Positions 54,871 through 64,000 are shown, counted from the first letter of the stretch. The stretch: 64,000 nt of DNA from Flavobacterium frigoris PS1 (GCF_000252125.1 NZ_AHKF01000018.1:1-64000); one strand, 5' to 3'. Program-made: numbers and translations. Notes: generated by a model not told the origin, from the letters alone.

Positions 54871-55419
54871 TTATTTTGCCTGCATCATTTGTTCTCCTTC
54901 TGAATTAGAGTTGATTTCACCGTAATGCATCAAGTTGACATCCGACGTTCCATCAGTCCCGATAATAAGTTGAAATAAATAATCATACTCTTGATCAGAA
55001 ATAGCTGTAATGGGTCTTTTTCCGCCCAAAGCTTCAATCATTTCTAAAACTGTATTTGAATGTCCTACGATTAAGGCATTTTTGCCTTTGTTGTCTTTTA
55101 AAATGGCCTCAACCTCCGTTTTAAGTTTTTTCAAATCATAGATTTTGATTTCCTTTCTTTGCTTTTTGGCTAGTGGCGTTGCTGTGGCGGTAGTACGCTT
55201 GTAATTGGTACTGTAAATGTTATTTAATTCAATTTTATTAAAAGCTTTTGCTAAAGCAATGGCTCTGTTTTCGCCATTTTCGGTAAGCATAGGATCTTTG
55301 TTGCTTGGGTCATCAGTCACTTTTTCTGCATGACGTACTAAATAAAACGTAGTTGGTGAATTGCTTTGTGCTGTTGCAGTAAGGGAAATGAAGAATAATA
55401 TAAATAATATGTTTTTCAT
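54871..55419 (-). CDS. Exported histidine phosphatase
   Basis: A 182-residue member of the histidine phosphatase (phosphoglycerate mutase-like) superfamily. Residues 1-18 are a signal peptide ending TAQS, so it works outside the cytoplasm. FYLVRHAEK has R29-H30-A31-E32 with His30 as phosphorylated residue; IYSTNYKRTTATATPLAK gives the second Arg; IVGHSNTVLEMIEAL holds the second catalytic His. SixA- and PhoE-like members dephosphorylate proteins or small molecules; this one's substrate is unknown. Confidence 0.87.
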   Translation of the reverse strand: MKNILFILFFISLTATAQSNSPTTFYLVRHAEKVTDDPSNKDPMLTENGENRAIALAKAFNKIELNNIYSTNYKRTTATATPLAKKQRKEIKIYDLKKLKTEVEAILKDNKGKNALIVGHSNTVLEMIEALGGKRPITAISDQEYDYLFQLIIGTDGTSDVNLMHYGEINSNSEGEQMMQAK

Positions 55420-55646
55420 GGGTTGGTTACTTTAAATAGTTAGTTTTTTCAATCAAATCTGAAATTGAATAGTAATAGATTTTGACAACTGTTTTTATTT
55501 GCTGCGCTGCTAATTTATATATAAATCTAATGTGTAGAAGTGTTTTTAAAATCAATTGTTCTAGTTTTCGAATGTATAATAGAATCTTAATACGTAAAGC
55601 TTTGTAAAATTAGCGCACAAACATTTAATTATCGGCTAGATAGTTC

Positions 55647-55654
55647 TATTTTTG
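55647..55654 (+). promoter_or_regulatory. pyrD -7 box
   Basis: TATTTTTG fits TAnnTTTG, 20 bases before the ATG at 55675. Confidence 0.5.
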
Positions 55655-55674
55655 CACCACACAACAAAACCTAT

Positions 55675-56697
55675 ATGTATAAACTTCTGATACGTCCGAT
55701 ATTTTTTTGGTTTGATCCAGAGAAAGTCCACTATTTTACTTTTTCTTTAATCCGTTTTACGTCTAAGATCCCAGGATTTTCTTCCATTTACAAATCACTT
55801 TATTTGGTTGATGACAAACGATTGGAAACAGAAGTGTTTGGCTTGAAATTTAAAAACCCTGTTGGTCTTGCCGCTGGTTTTGATAAGGATGCCAAGTTGT
55901 ATAAGGAATTGTCCAACTTTGGTTTTGGATTTATAGAAATAGGAACTTTGACGCCAAAAGGGCAGCAGGGAAATCCGAAAAAGCGACTGTTCCGTTTGAA
56001 AGAAGATTCGGCAATTATAAACCGAATGGGGTTTAACAATGGCGGTGTTCTAGAAGCGGTAGAAAGATTAAAATCAAACTATGGCGTACTTATAGGTGGG
56101 AATATTGGTAAAAACAAATTAACGCCAAATGAAGAAGCGACATCGGATTACGAAATCTGCTTTGATGCTTTGTATGATTATGTTGATTATTTTGTGGTAA
56201 ATGTAAGTTCACCAAATACGCCTAATCTTCGTGCACTACAAGATAAAGAACCGTTGACACAATTGTTACAAACTTTGCAAAACAAGAATTTGGCAAAGCC
56301 AAAACAAAAGCCAATCCTTTTAAAAATCGCACCTGATTTGACGGATGAGCAATTATTAGATATTATTGAAATTGTAAAGGAAACTCAAATTGCAGGGGTG
56401 ATTGCTACAAATACAACTATTTCGAGAGAAGGCTTGCAGTCTGATAATAAAACTGAAATGGGTGGTTTGTCAGGGAAGCCTTTGACAAAACGTTCTACTG
56501 AGGTCATTCGGTTTTTATCTGAAAAAAGCAACAAAGCATTTCCAATCATCGGAGTGGGAGGGATTCATTCTGCTGAGGATGCTATCGAAAAATTAGATGC
56601 TGGAGCCAGTTTAGTGCAATTGTATACTGGGTTTATCTACGAAGGTCCTGCTTTGGTGAAAGCCATCAATAAAAAGATTTTAGAGCGATTGAAATAA
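55675..56697 (+). CDS. pyrD: Dihydroorotate dehydrogenase (quinone), class 2
   Basis: A 340-residue FMN enzyme oxidising dihydroorotate to orotate in UMP synthesis, passing electrons to quinone. The amphipathic N-terminal helix region ([23 protein letters not shown], residues 1-23 in part) is the class 2 membrane-association domain. [17 protein letters not shown] near 53-69 is the substrate and FMN start, and [13 protein letters not shown] near 170-182 has the class 2 catalytic Ser. [11 protein letters not shown] and [13 protein letters not shown] bind the FMN phosphate. Length fits. Single gene with a strong terminator. Confidence 0.97.
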   Translation: MYKLLIRPIFFWFDPEKVHYFTFSLIRFTSKIPGFSSIYKSLYLVDDKRLETEVFGLKFKNPVGLAAGFDKDAKLYKELSNFGFGFIEIGTLTPKGQQGNPKKRLFRLKEDSAIINRMGFNNGGVLEAVERLKSNYGVLIGGNIGKNKLTPNEEATSDYEICFDALYDYVDYFVVNVSSPNTPNLRALQDKEPLTQLLQTLQNKNLAKPKQKPILLKIAPDLTDEQLLDIIEIVKETQIAGVIATNTTISREGLQSDNKTEMGGLSGKPLTKRSTEVIRFLSEKSNKAFPIIGVGGIHSAEDAIEKLDAGASLVQLYTGFIYEGPALVKAINKKILERLK

Positions 56698-56734
56698 TTA
56701 TGTTTTTCGTTTTTTTTTGTACAAAACAAACTTG

Positions 56735-56775
56735 AAACGGCAGCTAGAAATTATTTTCTGGCTGTCGTTTTTTTT
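56735..56775 (+). terminator. pyrD terminator
   Basis: AAACGGCAGCTAGAAA pairs with TTTCTGGCTGTCGTTT (G-U pairs included) and a T run follows. Confidence 0.88.
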
Positions 56776-56920
56776 GTGGAAACACTTTTTTACAAAAAAG
56801 AACCTTCTGAATACTGATAATAATCTACTACCAAATTATGTAATGCGCATGATTATGACTATAAAACCTGATTTGTTGTAAAAAAACACCGTTTTTTTAA
56901 CAAACTTTATATCGTGTACT

Positions 56921-56951
56921 CTTTGCTAGTATGCCAGTTTTATTATCTTTG
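56921..56951 (+). promoter_or_regulatory. Promoter of the HMG-CoA-lyase-like gene (leaderless)
   Basis: TTTG (56921-56924), 19 bases, TATCTTTG (56944-56951): a full match to TTTG-N19-TAnnTTTG. The ATG (56959) starts eight bases after the box, so the transcript probably starts at or next to the start codon. Confidence 0.75.
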
Positions 56952-56958
56952 AAAACCT

Positions 56959-57822
56959 ATGGAGCCAATAAAAATTATAGAATGTCCCAGAGATGCCATG
57001 CAAGGCATGAAACCATTTATACCTACCGAAAGGAAGGTGGCTTACATTCAATCTTTGTTGAGAGTAGGCTTTGATTCAATTGACTTTGGAAGCTTTGTTT
57101 CTCCCAAAGCAATTCCGCAAATGCAGGACACCGCAGCCGTTTTGGCACAACTGGATTTGTCACAAACAACTAGTAAATTATTAGCGATTATTGCCAATAC
57201 TAGAGGAGCAGAAATGGCTGCTAAGCATGCTGAAATTCAATATTTAGGTTTTCCTTTTTCGATTTCTGAGAATTTTCAAATGCGAAACACTCATAAAACC
57301 ATAGCGGAATCTTTAGTTACATTACAGGAGATTCTTGAAGTTGCAGACAAAAGCAATAAAGAAGTGGTTGCTTATTTGTCAATGGGCTTTGGAAATCCCT
57401 ACGGAGATCCATGGAACGTAGAAATAGTTGGTGATTGGACCGAGAGATTATCTAATATGGGAGTCAAGATTCTGTCCCTTTCGGATACCGTAGGTAGTTC
57501 CACTCCAGAGGTGATTAGCTATTTGTTTTCGAATCTAATTCCGCAATATCCAGAAATTGAGTTTGGAGCCCATTTGCATACAACGCCAGATAAATGGTTC
57601 GAGAAAATTGATGCTGCCTATAAAGCAGGTTGTCGTCGTTATGATGGCGCTATTCAGGGATTTGGTGGATGTCCAATGGCTAAGGATGACTTGACAGGTA
57701 ATATGCCTACGGAGAAATTACTGTCTTATTTTACAGCTAACAAAGAAGACACAAACTTGAATCCACTCAGTTTTGAAAGTGCTTACAACGAGGCTTCTAA
57801 ATTGTTTGGGGAATTTCATTAG
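56959..57822 (+). CDS. mvaB: Hydroxymethylglutaryl-CoA lyase-like enzyme
   Basis: A 287-residue HMGL-type TIM barrel, cleaving HMG-CoA to acetoacetate and acetyl-CoA in leucine breakdown. IECPRDAMQ at 7-15 has the catalytic Arg-Asp (the usual text is GPRDGLQ, so the flanks differ). GAHLHTTPDKW carries the metal His-x-His near 197-207, and GFGGCPMAKDDLTGNM holds the mobile-loop Cys of HMG-CoA lyase. The GGCPMA loop favours this over isopropylmalate synthase-like relatives. It is monocistronic. Confidence 0.85.
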   Translation: MEPIKIIECPRDAMQGMKPFIPTERKVAYIQSLLRVGFDSIDFGSFVSPKAIPQMQDTAAVLAQLDLSQTTSKLLAIIANTRGAEMAAKHAEIQYLGFPFSISENFQMRNTHKTIAESLVTLQEILEVADKSNKEVVAYLSMGFGNPYGDPWNVEIVGDWTERLSNMGVKILSLSDTVGSSTPEVISYLFSNLIPQYPEIEFGAHLHTTPDKWFEKIDAAYKAGCRRYDGAIQGFGGCPMAKDDLTGNMPTEKLLSYFTANKEDTNLNPLSFESAYNEASKLFGEFH

Positions 57823-57928
57823 GAAGAAATACTCCTTGTCCCAGTATAAAAAAAGAAGTAGGAAAATAATATATACGCAGTTGAAGCGTTCTTGATTGAT
57901 AACCTACTGTTGACAATATAATTTTATA

Positions 57929-58480
57929 ATGAAAGCATACCTTATAAATCGATTTTTTGGAATTCTCATCCTGGCATTATTTTCTTTTTCATGTAGTAGT
58001 GATCTGGATTTTAATCAAGCTAATGACCTCAAATTAGAACCTGTTTTTATTACCAATTTAAGCTATTTTGATATTCCGGCAAATGATTTTGTTGACAATG
58101 GAACGGAGCAGAATATTTCTTTTGATGCACAGGATTTTGATGTTTTTCGGGATTCATTTTTACGTGAGAATTTAAGAAGAGCTGATTTTTCCTTTGAAAT
58201 CACTAATACTATAAATAGGGCATACTCTTTTGATCTAAATCTGATTGATCAAAATGATGCTGTCATATATACGATCCGTATGAATATTCCTGCTTCTACT
58301 GGTACTGCCGTTATTAGAAATAAAACTGAGATTTTCGAAAATGCCAAACTTGATTTGCTAAAAGCTTCTAGACGAATGGAATTCGTGCTTGTTATGGCTC
58401 CTGGCCCAGCATTAAGTGAGAATAGCTTGGGAAGCTTGAAATTACGATCAAGTGCAACCGTTTATTTAGTGGTAGAATGA
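57929..58480 (+). CDS. Putative lipoprotein, unknown function
   Basis: A 183-residue protein with a lipoprotein signal: hydrophobic FGILILALFSFSC with Cys22, then SSDLD, acidic residues just after the Cys. The rest is beta-rich (FEITNTINRAYSFDLNLID, MNIPASTGTAVIRN). I do not recognise a family. Its stop overlaps the start of the DUF5723 gene by four bases (ATGA), so the two are translated together and probably work together at the outer membrane. Confidence 0.8.
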   Translation: MKAYLINRFFGILILALFSFSCSSDLDFNQANDLKLEPVFITNLSYFDIPANDFVDNGTEQNISFDAQDFDVFRDSFLRENLRRADFSFEITNTINRAYSFDLNLIDQNDAVIYTIRMNIPASTGTAVIRNKTEIFENAKLDLLKASRRMEFVLVMAPGPALSENSLGSLKLRSSATVYLVVE

Positions 58481-59871
58481 GAAAAGCATACTTAATTCTG
58501 CTGCTATTGATATCGATTAGTTGCTTCTCACAAAACAAACAAATTTTATATAATTTTACCTCAGTTCCTCAGTCTTTGACAACTAACCCTGGAGCTGACT
58601 TTAAGTACAACTATTATTTTGGCGTTCCTTTACTTTCTGGAGTTTCATTAAATGTGGGTTCAACGGGGTTTTCAACCTATGACCTTTTTGCAAATGACGG
58701 TGTCAATTTTAATTCAAAATTGCGCAATGTCCTATCATCGACTTCCAGAAAAGATAAAGTCACTATAAACGAACAAATTGAATTGTTTACAGGAGGTTTT
58801 AAGGTTGGAGACTGGCAAGACCATGGCTATGTTTCTTTTGGAATGTATCAGGAATTTGATTTCTTGTCTTATATGCCAAAAGACTTAGCAATACTCGCTC
58901 TCGACGGAAACAAACATCAGATAGGTAAAGTATTCAATTTTGCAGATTTGAACCTAAAAACAGAAATGCTTTCGGTGCTGCACTTTGGCTATAATAAAAA
59001 TATAAGGGAAAACCTTATTGTTGGAGCCAGAGCAAAGATTTACTCCAGTATTTTTAATGCGACTTCAACTAATAATTCGGGATATATTTACACAGTTCCG
59101 GGGACAACCACGGCTTATGAGCAGGTTATTTATTCAAATGCGCAGCTTAATACCTCTGGGATTTCCTCGTATATAGAGGAGAATAGTGATATTGATGCTG
59201 CTAGTGATATACAGAGAAAAACCTTTTTGGGAGGTAATCTGGGTCTGGGTTTTGATTTGGGTTTTACCTATTATCCCAAAAAAAACATCCAAATTACAGC
59301 TAGTATTTTGGACGTTGGTTTTATAAAACATTCCAAAGAAGTGGAGAGCTTTACTTATAAAGGACTTTATAAATACGAAGGGATAAATCCTAGTTTTAAT
59401 GGCGTTGATGACCCTAGAAGTATCTATCAAGAATTTAAAGATGCCATTCCATTAGACACAATATATACCAAATACACCACTTGGAGACCCACCAAAATCA
59501 ATGCTTCATATCAGTATTCATTTGATGATTCCCGTGGAGCTGACTGTAACTGTATCAATAACGATACACCCTACAAAAATGCAGTGGGAGCACAATTGTT
59601 TGTGATGACTGCGCCAAGAGCACCCATTATGGCTTTGACAGGCTATTATAGAAGAAATGTCTTCGACAATTTGCAGATGAAAGCGACTTATACAGTAGAT
59701 TCCTACTCCTTCACTAATATTGGTTTGGGATTATCCACTAATGTAGGGAAGTTTAATATGTATGTTCTGGCAGACAATCTTTTGGAATATCGGGATATTT
59801 CAAAAGCCAATAGTCTTTCCTTTCAATTCGGCTTTAATTTTATTTTTAAGGATAATAATGAACCTTTTTAA
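58477..59871 (+). CDS. DUF5723-like outer membrane protein
   Basis: A 464-residue protein with signal peptide (residues 1-19, ending CFSQ). The remainder shows alternating beta strands with aromatic girdles (SVLHFGYNKNIRENLIVGARA, QITASILDVGFIKHS, ATYTVDSYSFTNIGLGL) and ends FNFIFKDNNEPF, compatible with a beta barrel of the DUF5723 kind found in Bacteroidota. NPGADF near 38-43 and AKIYSS repeats fit. Function unknown. It overlaps the lipoprotein gene, hence a predicted lipoprotein-barrel pair in the outer membrane. Confidence 0.78.
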   Translation: MRKAYLILLLLISISCFSQNKQILYNFTSVPQSLTTNPGADFKYNYYFGVPLLSGVSLNVGSTGFSTYDLFANDGVNFNSKLRNVLSSTSRKDKVTINEQIELFTGGFKVGDWQDHGYVSFGMYQEFDFLSYMPKDLAILALDGNKHQIGKVFNFADLNLKTEMLSVLHFGYNKNIRENLIVGARAKIYSSIFNATSTNNSGYIYTVPGTTTAYEQVIYSNAQLNTSGISSYIEENSDIDAASDIQRKTFLGGNLGLGFDLGFTYYPKKNIQITASILDVGFIKHSKEVESFTYKGLYKYEGINPSFNGVDDPRSIYQEFKDAIPLDTIYTKYTTWRPTKINASYQYSFDDSRGADCNCINNDTPYKNAVGAQLFVMTAPRAPIMALTGYYRRNVFDNLQMKATYTVDSYSFTNIGLGLSTNVGKFNMYVLADNLLEYRDISKANSLSFQFGFNFIFKDNNEPF

Positions 59872-59884
59872 TTAAGATTTTTTT

Positions 59885-60030
59885 TAGGAGCTAATCCAGC
59901 GATTCGTTTCAAGCACTTCATAAAAACAACATTTTTATATAGTTTTAAAAGAGCTTCCTGCGGTCGCTTTTTAAAACTGATAAACAGAGTTGTTTTATTT
60001 TAAGTGGCTTTGCACTGCTCTCTGTACTAG
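59885..60030. repeat. Structured intergenic element, copy 4
   Basis: Positions 59895-59913 match 15 of 19 bases with the reverse complement of 3863-3881. Then come two hairpins: AGTTTTAAAA(g)AGC with GC(T)TTTTAAAACT (59941-59978), and ACAGAG/CTCTGT (59984-59989 with 60020-60025) enclosing AGTG/CACT. It looks like a longer variant of the dispersed element. Confidence 0.5.
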
Positions 60031-60161
60031 GGCAGTTGTTTTTTAACAATAATGTAGTTATTCTTTAATAGTAACCCAGTGAAACAACTAGTATAATTGT
60101 TTATAACAATGACTAATTTTTATTCATGTCTATTTTTCAAAAATAAATCAAAATAATTTGC

Positions 60162-60169
60162 TATATTTG
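60162..60169 (+). promoter_or_regulatory. guaB -7 box
   Basis: TATATTTG fits TAnnTTTG, 26 bases before the ATG at 60196. Confidence 0.5.
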
Positions 60170-60195
60170 CACGCAATTCAACTACAAATTGCAAC

Positions 60196-61668
60196 ATGAT
60201 AGCACACAACTCAAAGATTATCGGTGAAGGTTTAACTTACGATGATGTATTATTAGTTCCCAACTACTCGAATGTGCTTCCTCGCGAAGTGAGTATCCAA
60301 TCAAAATTTTCAAGAAATATAACGCTTAACGTTCCTATAGTATCCGCTGCTATGGATACCGTTACTGAAAGTGCTATGGCAATTGCTATCGCTCAAGAAG
60401 GAGGAATAGGTGTTCTACATAAAAACATGACTATCGAGCAACAAGCTGCCAAAGTCCGTAAAGTAAAACGTGCAGAGTCAGGAATGATTATCGATCCAGT
60501 TACATTGCCTTTAACTTCTACAGTGGCAGACGCTAAAAATGCGATGAAAGAATACGGAATTGGAGGTATTCCTATCGTTGATGAAAATCAAAAATTAAAA
60601 GGAATTGTTACCAATAGAGATTTACGTTTCGAAAAAAACAATGCTAGAGCAATCATTGAGGTGATGACTAAAGAAAATTTAGTTACCGTTGCCGAAGGAA
60701 CTTCACTAGAACAAGCGGAAGTAGTTTTACAAGGTCATAAAATTGAGAAACTTCCAGTAGTAAATAAAGACTATAAATTAGTTGGATTAATTACCTTTAG
60801 AGATATTACTAAATTAACCCAAAAACCAATTGCCAACAAAGACGTTTATGGACGTTTACGTGTTGCAGCTGCAATTGGAGTTACTGGTGACGCTCTAGAA
60901 AGAGCAGAAGCTTTAGTAAACGCTGGAGTTGATGCTATTATTATTGATACAGCTCACGGACATACTCAAGGTGTCGTAAACACACTAAAACAAGTAAAAG
61001 GTAAATTTCCTCAAATCGATGTTATCGTTGGAAACATTGCAACTCCAGAAGCAGCTAAATTTCTAGTAGAAAATGGTGCTGATGGGGTAAAAGTAGGAAT
61101 AGGACCAGGTTCAATTTGTACAACTCGTATTGTAGCCGGTGTAGGTTTTCCTCAGTTTTCTGCAGTATTAGAAGTTGCCGCAGCTTTAAAAGGAACTGGA
61201 GTTCCCGTAATCGCTGATGGTGGAATTCGTTACACAGGTGATATTCCTAAAGCAATTGCAGCAGGTGCTGATTGCGTAATGCTAGGATCACTTCTTGCTG
61301 GAACTAAAGAATCTCCGGGAGAGACTATTATTTTCGAAGGTAGAAAATTCAAATCATACCGCGGAATGGGTTCTGTTGAAGCAATGGAAACGGGTTCTAA
61401 AGACCGTTACTTTCAAGATGTTGAAGATGATGTAAAGAAACTAGTTCCTGAAGGAATTGTAGGTCGTGTTCCTTACAAAGGAGAATTGAACGAAAGTATG
61501 TTACAATTCATTGGTGGTCTTCGCGCCGGAATGGGATACTGTGGGGCAAAAGACATTCCTACTCTACAAGAAACAGGACGTTTTATTCGTATCACTGCAA
61601 GTGGAATAAACGAAAGTCATCCACATAATGTTACTATTACTAAAGAATCTCCAAATTATTCAAGATAA
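60196..61668 (+). CDS. guaB: Inosine-5'-monophosphate dehydrogenase
   Basis: A 490-residue enzyme converting IMP to XMP with NAD+, the committed step of GMP synthesis. The TIM barrel is split by a pair of CBS domains (about 95-215: [23 protein letters not shown]). [15 protein letters not shown] holds the catalytic Cys near 307, [14 protein letters not shown] and RGMGSVEAM bind the IMP phosphate, and the flap [11 protein letters not shown] follows. Length and order are standard. Codon use is that of a highly expressed gene. Ends in a bidirectional terminator. Confidence 0.98.
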   Translation: MIAHNSKIIGEGLTYDDVLLVPNYSNVLPREVSIQSKFSRNITLNVPIVSAAMDTVTESAMAIAIAQEGGIGVLHKNMTIEQQAAKVRKVKRAESGMIIDPVTLPLTSTVADAKNAMKEYGIGGIPIVDENQKLKGIVTNRDLRFEKNNARAIIEVMTKENLVTVAEGTSLEQAEVVLQGHKIEKLPVVNKDYKLVGLITFRDITKLTQKPIANKDVYGRLRVAAAIGVTGDALERAEALVNAGVDAIIIDTAHGHTQGVVNTLKQVKGKFPQIDVIVGNIATPEAAKFLVENGADGVKVGIGPGSICTTRIVAGVGFPQFSAVLEVAAALKGTGVPVIADGGIRYTGDIPKAIAAGADCVMLGSLLAGTKESPGETIIFEGRKFKSYRGMGSVEAMETGSKDRYFQDVEDDVKKLVPEGIVGRVPYKGELNESMLQFIGGLRAGMGYCGAKDIPTLQETGRFIRITASGINESHPHNVTITKESPNYSR

Positions 61669-61689
61669 TTTAAGACAATAGCTCATATT

Positions 61690-61725
61690 AAAAAAGGCAA
61701 AAGTGATTCACTTTTGCCTTTTTTT
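61690..61725. terminator. Bidirectional terminator, guaB / antiporter
   Basis: A 16-bp stem around ATT, flanked by A and T runs, between convergent genes. Confidence 0.92.
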
Positions 61726-61729
61726 CTTT

Positions 61730-63967
61730 TTATTCTTTAAACAATTCATTCATTAATTTATTATTACCTACGATCCATAAAATATCATCTTTTTGGAGAA
61801 CAATACTAGATTCGGGATTCAGGAATCGTTGTCCATTACGTTCAATACCTACCAGAAGACCATTAGTTCGTTCCCTTAATTTTGATTGACCTACACTTAC
61901 TCCAATAAATTCGGGGTTGTTAAGTTCTATTTGTTTTAATACGAGATCGTTGCTGGTTTTTTTAGGAACTTTAATTTCATTCGAGGATAAATAAGTAGAA
62001 AATTGTTCTACTTGTTCGTCAGTTCCAATTACACAAATTTCGTCTCCTGGAAACAAACGTTCTAATTTATTGGGTATTTGAATGGTTAATTCACCCCGTT
62101 TTATAAAGGCAATATTTATTCCTAAATCTTCTCTAACCTGAAGTTCACGAAGTGTTTTCCCCGCTAAACTAGACTCTTTGGCAATCTCAAAAGTAGACAT
62201 ATGTCCGTCCCACGGTGTCAAATTAGCATGACGACGGTCGACTTTCTTGGTCTCTCTATGGTTGAGGTTTTTTAGGAAATGATTTTCAATTTTGTGATAC
62301 TGAGTATGCAATTTTTTTGGAAAAAAGAAATAAGTCGTTATAGCCACCACTAAGGCAAAAAATGCAATTATAGGGGAGAAGAAAATATTCAAAAGAAACC
62401 CAATATAAAATAAAGCAAGCCCCATCCTAAAGAAAATCATCATTAATATTGGACCTCTATATTTACGTTCTTTATACAAGGCATCCACTTGCTCAACTGC
62501 AACACGGCGTAGGGCTAGCGCCCATAAAAAAGGCGAAATAACAATAATTGTAATCAAAGCTGCGATAGCATTACCAAATTTGGAGTTCTCCACTAAGGGT
62601 AATATAAAGTTGGCTGACAACAGAATAATCGATGTAATGATTATAGTGTTTAAAACAATCTGGATCAAATAAGCACGTATTGCAATTTGCCATGTACTAA
62701 CGGAGCGAATTGCTTGAGCATTTGTACTATATCGAGCTATTTTTTTAACCCATTTTTTAGGTAGTTTTCGTTCTAGTAGTTCTGAAAATGGAACGGCCAT
62801 TTTTACCATAAAAGGAGTCGTAAAAGTAGTAATGGCAGATACCGCAACAACAATAGGATATAAAAAGTCACTCGTCACGTTCATTGACATTCCAAGAGTC
62901 GCTATGATAAAAGAAAATTCTCCAATTTGAGACAAACTCATTCCTGTTTGTACCGCCTGTTTTAAAGGTTGTCCAGATATAAGCGCACCAATAGTAGAAC
63001 TGATGGACTGCCCAAAGATGGTTATGAAAGTTAAAATCAGTACTGGCACCGCATGCTCATATAGCATAACTGGATCGATAAGCATTCCCACAGACACAAA
63101 GAAAATCGCTCCAAATAAGTCTTTTACTGGTTTGACTAAATGCTCAATATGTTCCGCTTGCGTTGTCTCTGCGATAATAGATCCCATAATAAAAGCGCCT
63201 AAAGCAGGTGAGAAACCAACGTCTGAAGCTAAAATAACCATCATCAAACAAAGGGCAAGTGAGATAATCAACAGCATTTCATCTGTTAATAAAGGTTTTG
63301 CTTTTTTTAATAAGGATGGTATAAAGAAGATACCACCCATGAACCAGGCTGTCAAGAAAAAGATAAGTTTCAAAATCGACATTAATAGCTCTGTTCCTGA
63401 AAATTGCTGACTTACTGCGACAGTAGAGAGCAATACCATCATCAAAATGGCAACGATGTCTTGAACGATGAGCGAACCAATAACTATTCCGGCAAATTTC
63501 TTGGCCTTAACTCCCAGTTCGTCAAAGGTTTTTAAAATGATCGTTGTAGATGAAATAGAAAGTATAACCCCGAGAAAAATGGAATCCATTTGACTCCAGC
63601 CCATCCATTTACCAGCCAGAAAACCGACTAAAACCATCGTTATGATTTGGGTGACGGCAGTAATGGAGGCGGTACCTCCAACCCGCATCAATTTTTTAAA
63701 ACTGAACTCCAGACCCAAACTGAACAGTAAGATGATAACTCCTATTTCTGCCCAAACCTCTACACTTTTGATATCTTTTACTGATGGAAAAAAATCGAAA
63801 TGTGTCCCTGCCAGAAATCCCGCAATTAGATACCCTAGTACTAAAGGCTGTTTTAGTTTTTTAAATATTAAAACGGCAATACCGGCGGTCATAAGGATTA
63901 GTCCTAGATCACTGATTAATGGTTCTAAATGTGTTGTAGTTTCTGCTACTGTTGCTGCGACACTCAT
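61730..63967 (-). CDS. Cation:proton antiporter, KefB-like (CPA2)
   Basis: A 745-residue inner membrane protein. About 13 membrane helices in residues 15-400 form the Na+/H+ or K+/H+ exchanger core (ILLFSLGLEFSFKKL, SIFLGVILSISSTTIILKTFDELG, IVQDIVAILMMVLLS, ASDVGFSPALGAFIMGSIIAET). More helices follow to about 560. The C-terminus has two TrkA-C (RCK-C) domains (about 595-665 and 675-745: GINIAFIKRGELTIQIPNKLERLFPGDEICVIG and IGVSVGQSKLRERTNGLLVGIERN) but no NAD-binding RCK-N domain, unlike KefB/KefC. Ion specificity is unknown. No KefG-type ancillary gene adjoins. Confidence 0.88.
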   Translation of the reverse strand: MSVAATVAETTTHLEPLISDLGLILMTAGIAVLIFKKLKQPLVLGYLIAGFLAGTHFDFFPSVKDIKSVEVWAEIGVIILLFSLGLEFSFKKLMRVGGTASITAVTQIITMVLVGFLAGKWMGWSQMDSIFLGVILSISSTTIILKTFDELGVKAKKFAGIVIGSLIVQDIVAILMMVLLSTVAVSQQFSGTELLMSILKLIFFLTAWFMGGIFFIPSLLKKAKPLLTDEMLLIISLALCLMMVILASDVGFSPALGAFIMGSIIAETTQAEHIEHLVKPVKDLFGAIFFVSVGMLIDPVMLYEHAVPVLILTFITIFGQSISSTIGALISGQPLKQAVQTGMSLSQIGEFSFIIATLGMSMNVTSDFLYPIVVAVSAITTFTTPFMVKMAVPFSELLERKLPKKWVKKIARYSTNAQAIRSVSTWQIAIRAYLIQIVLNTIIITSIILLSANFILPLVENSKFGNAIAALITIIVISPFLWALALRRVAVEQVDALYKERKYRGPILMMIFFRMGLALFYIGFLLNIFFSPIIAFFALVVAITTYFFFPKKLHTQYHKIENHFLKNLNHRETKKVDRRHANLTPWDGHMSTFEIAKESSLAGKTLRELQVREDLGINIAFIKRGELTIQIPNKLERLFPGDEICVIGTDEQVEQFSTYLSSNEIKVPKKTSNDLVLKQIELNNPEFIGVSVGQSKLRERTNGLLVGIERNGQRFLNPESSIVLQKDDILWIVGNNKLMNELFKE

Positions 63968-64000
63968 ATTTTATTTTTGTAGCTATTCCAGTTTTGTATT

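Larger units (their letters stand above)
59872..60195. other. Structured intergenic region before guaB
   Basis: The 324-base gap has no gene. It holds the structured element at 59885-60030 and the guaB -7 box. No T run follows the hairpins directly, so the DUF5723 gene lacks an obvious terminator. Confidence 0.6.

Overview
The window reads as ordinary chromosome of an AT-rich member of the Bacteroidota, almost certainly a Flavobacterium or close relative. The evidence is the protein families (PafA-type phosphatase, DUF3276/PUR protein, DUF4249 lipoprotein with a TonB receptor, monomeric isocitrate dehydrogenase, long NusB, DUF5723), the scarcity of Shine-Dalgarno sequences, and the recurrence of the Bacteroidota promoter box TAnnTTTG in front of genes, sometimes with an upstream TTG/TTTG 17-22 bases away. 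I found no transposase, integrase, prophage gene, CRISPR array, toxin-antitoxin pair or recognisable defence system. The sequence does not show a clear novel multi-gene system; the less ordinary items are regulatory or structural and are listed as findings.

Layout. 1-540: the last bases of a 5S rRNA gene and its terminator, tRNA-Phe, tRNA-Leu, then a second, complete 5S gene not preceded by 16S/23S. 0.8-10 kb: secreted PafA-like phosphatase, lysA (minus) and the gltB-gltD glutamate synthase operon (minus). 10.3-18.2 kb: sucC (plus), then minus-strand genes for an SDR-like protein, a DUF1456 protein, an AONS-like PLP enzyme abutting a dipeptide epimerase, and a secreted esterase-like protein; a TerB-like gene (plus) converges on uvrB. 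18.3-27 kb: an orphan TonB-dependent receptor, rlmF, thiamine pyrophosphokinase, and a TonB receptor/DUF4249 lipoprotein pair. 27-31 kb: icd, rplS and trmD.

30.8-39 kb is mostly plus strand: M3 peptidase, alpha/beta hydrolase, peroxiredoxin-like protein, MFS transporter, a cyclophilin-FKBP fusion, csaA and a cysteine-rich copper-storage-like protein; a thioredoxin-like gene lies on the minus strand. 39.2-48 kb is all minus: GNAT acetyltransferase, a P-type ATPase with a downstream sulfurtransferase, MFS transporter, MscS channel, DUF3276 protein and an MsbA-like ABC exporter. 48.1-50.7 kb (plus): leucine-type dehydrogenase, nusB, yajC. 50.7-55.4 kb (minus): a very lysine-rich protein, YdeI-like protein, pepT, a double-AHSA1 protein and a secreted histidine phosphatase. 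55.6-61.7 kb (plus): pyrD, HMG-CoA-lyase-like gene, a lipoprotein overlapping a DUF5723 gene, and guaB. 61.7-64 kb: KefB-like antiporter (minus).

Functionally the window is dominated by central metabolism (nitrogen assimilation, TCA cycle, lysine, pyrimidine and purine synthesis, branched-chain amino acid breakdown), translation and RNA maturation, DNA repair, and envelope transport. Most transcription units are one to three genes and are closed by strong hairpin terminators, several usable from both strands. Four intergenic stretches (near 3.85, 33.1, 54.7 and 59.9 kb) hold structured sequences; two of these share a short similar core in opposite orientation.
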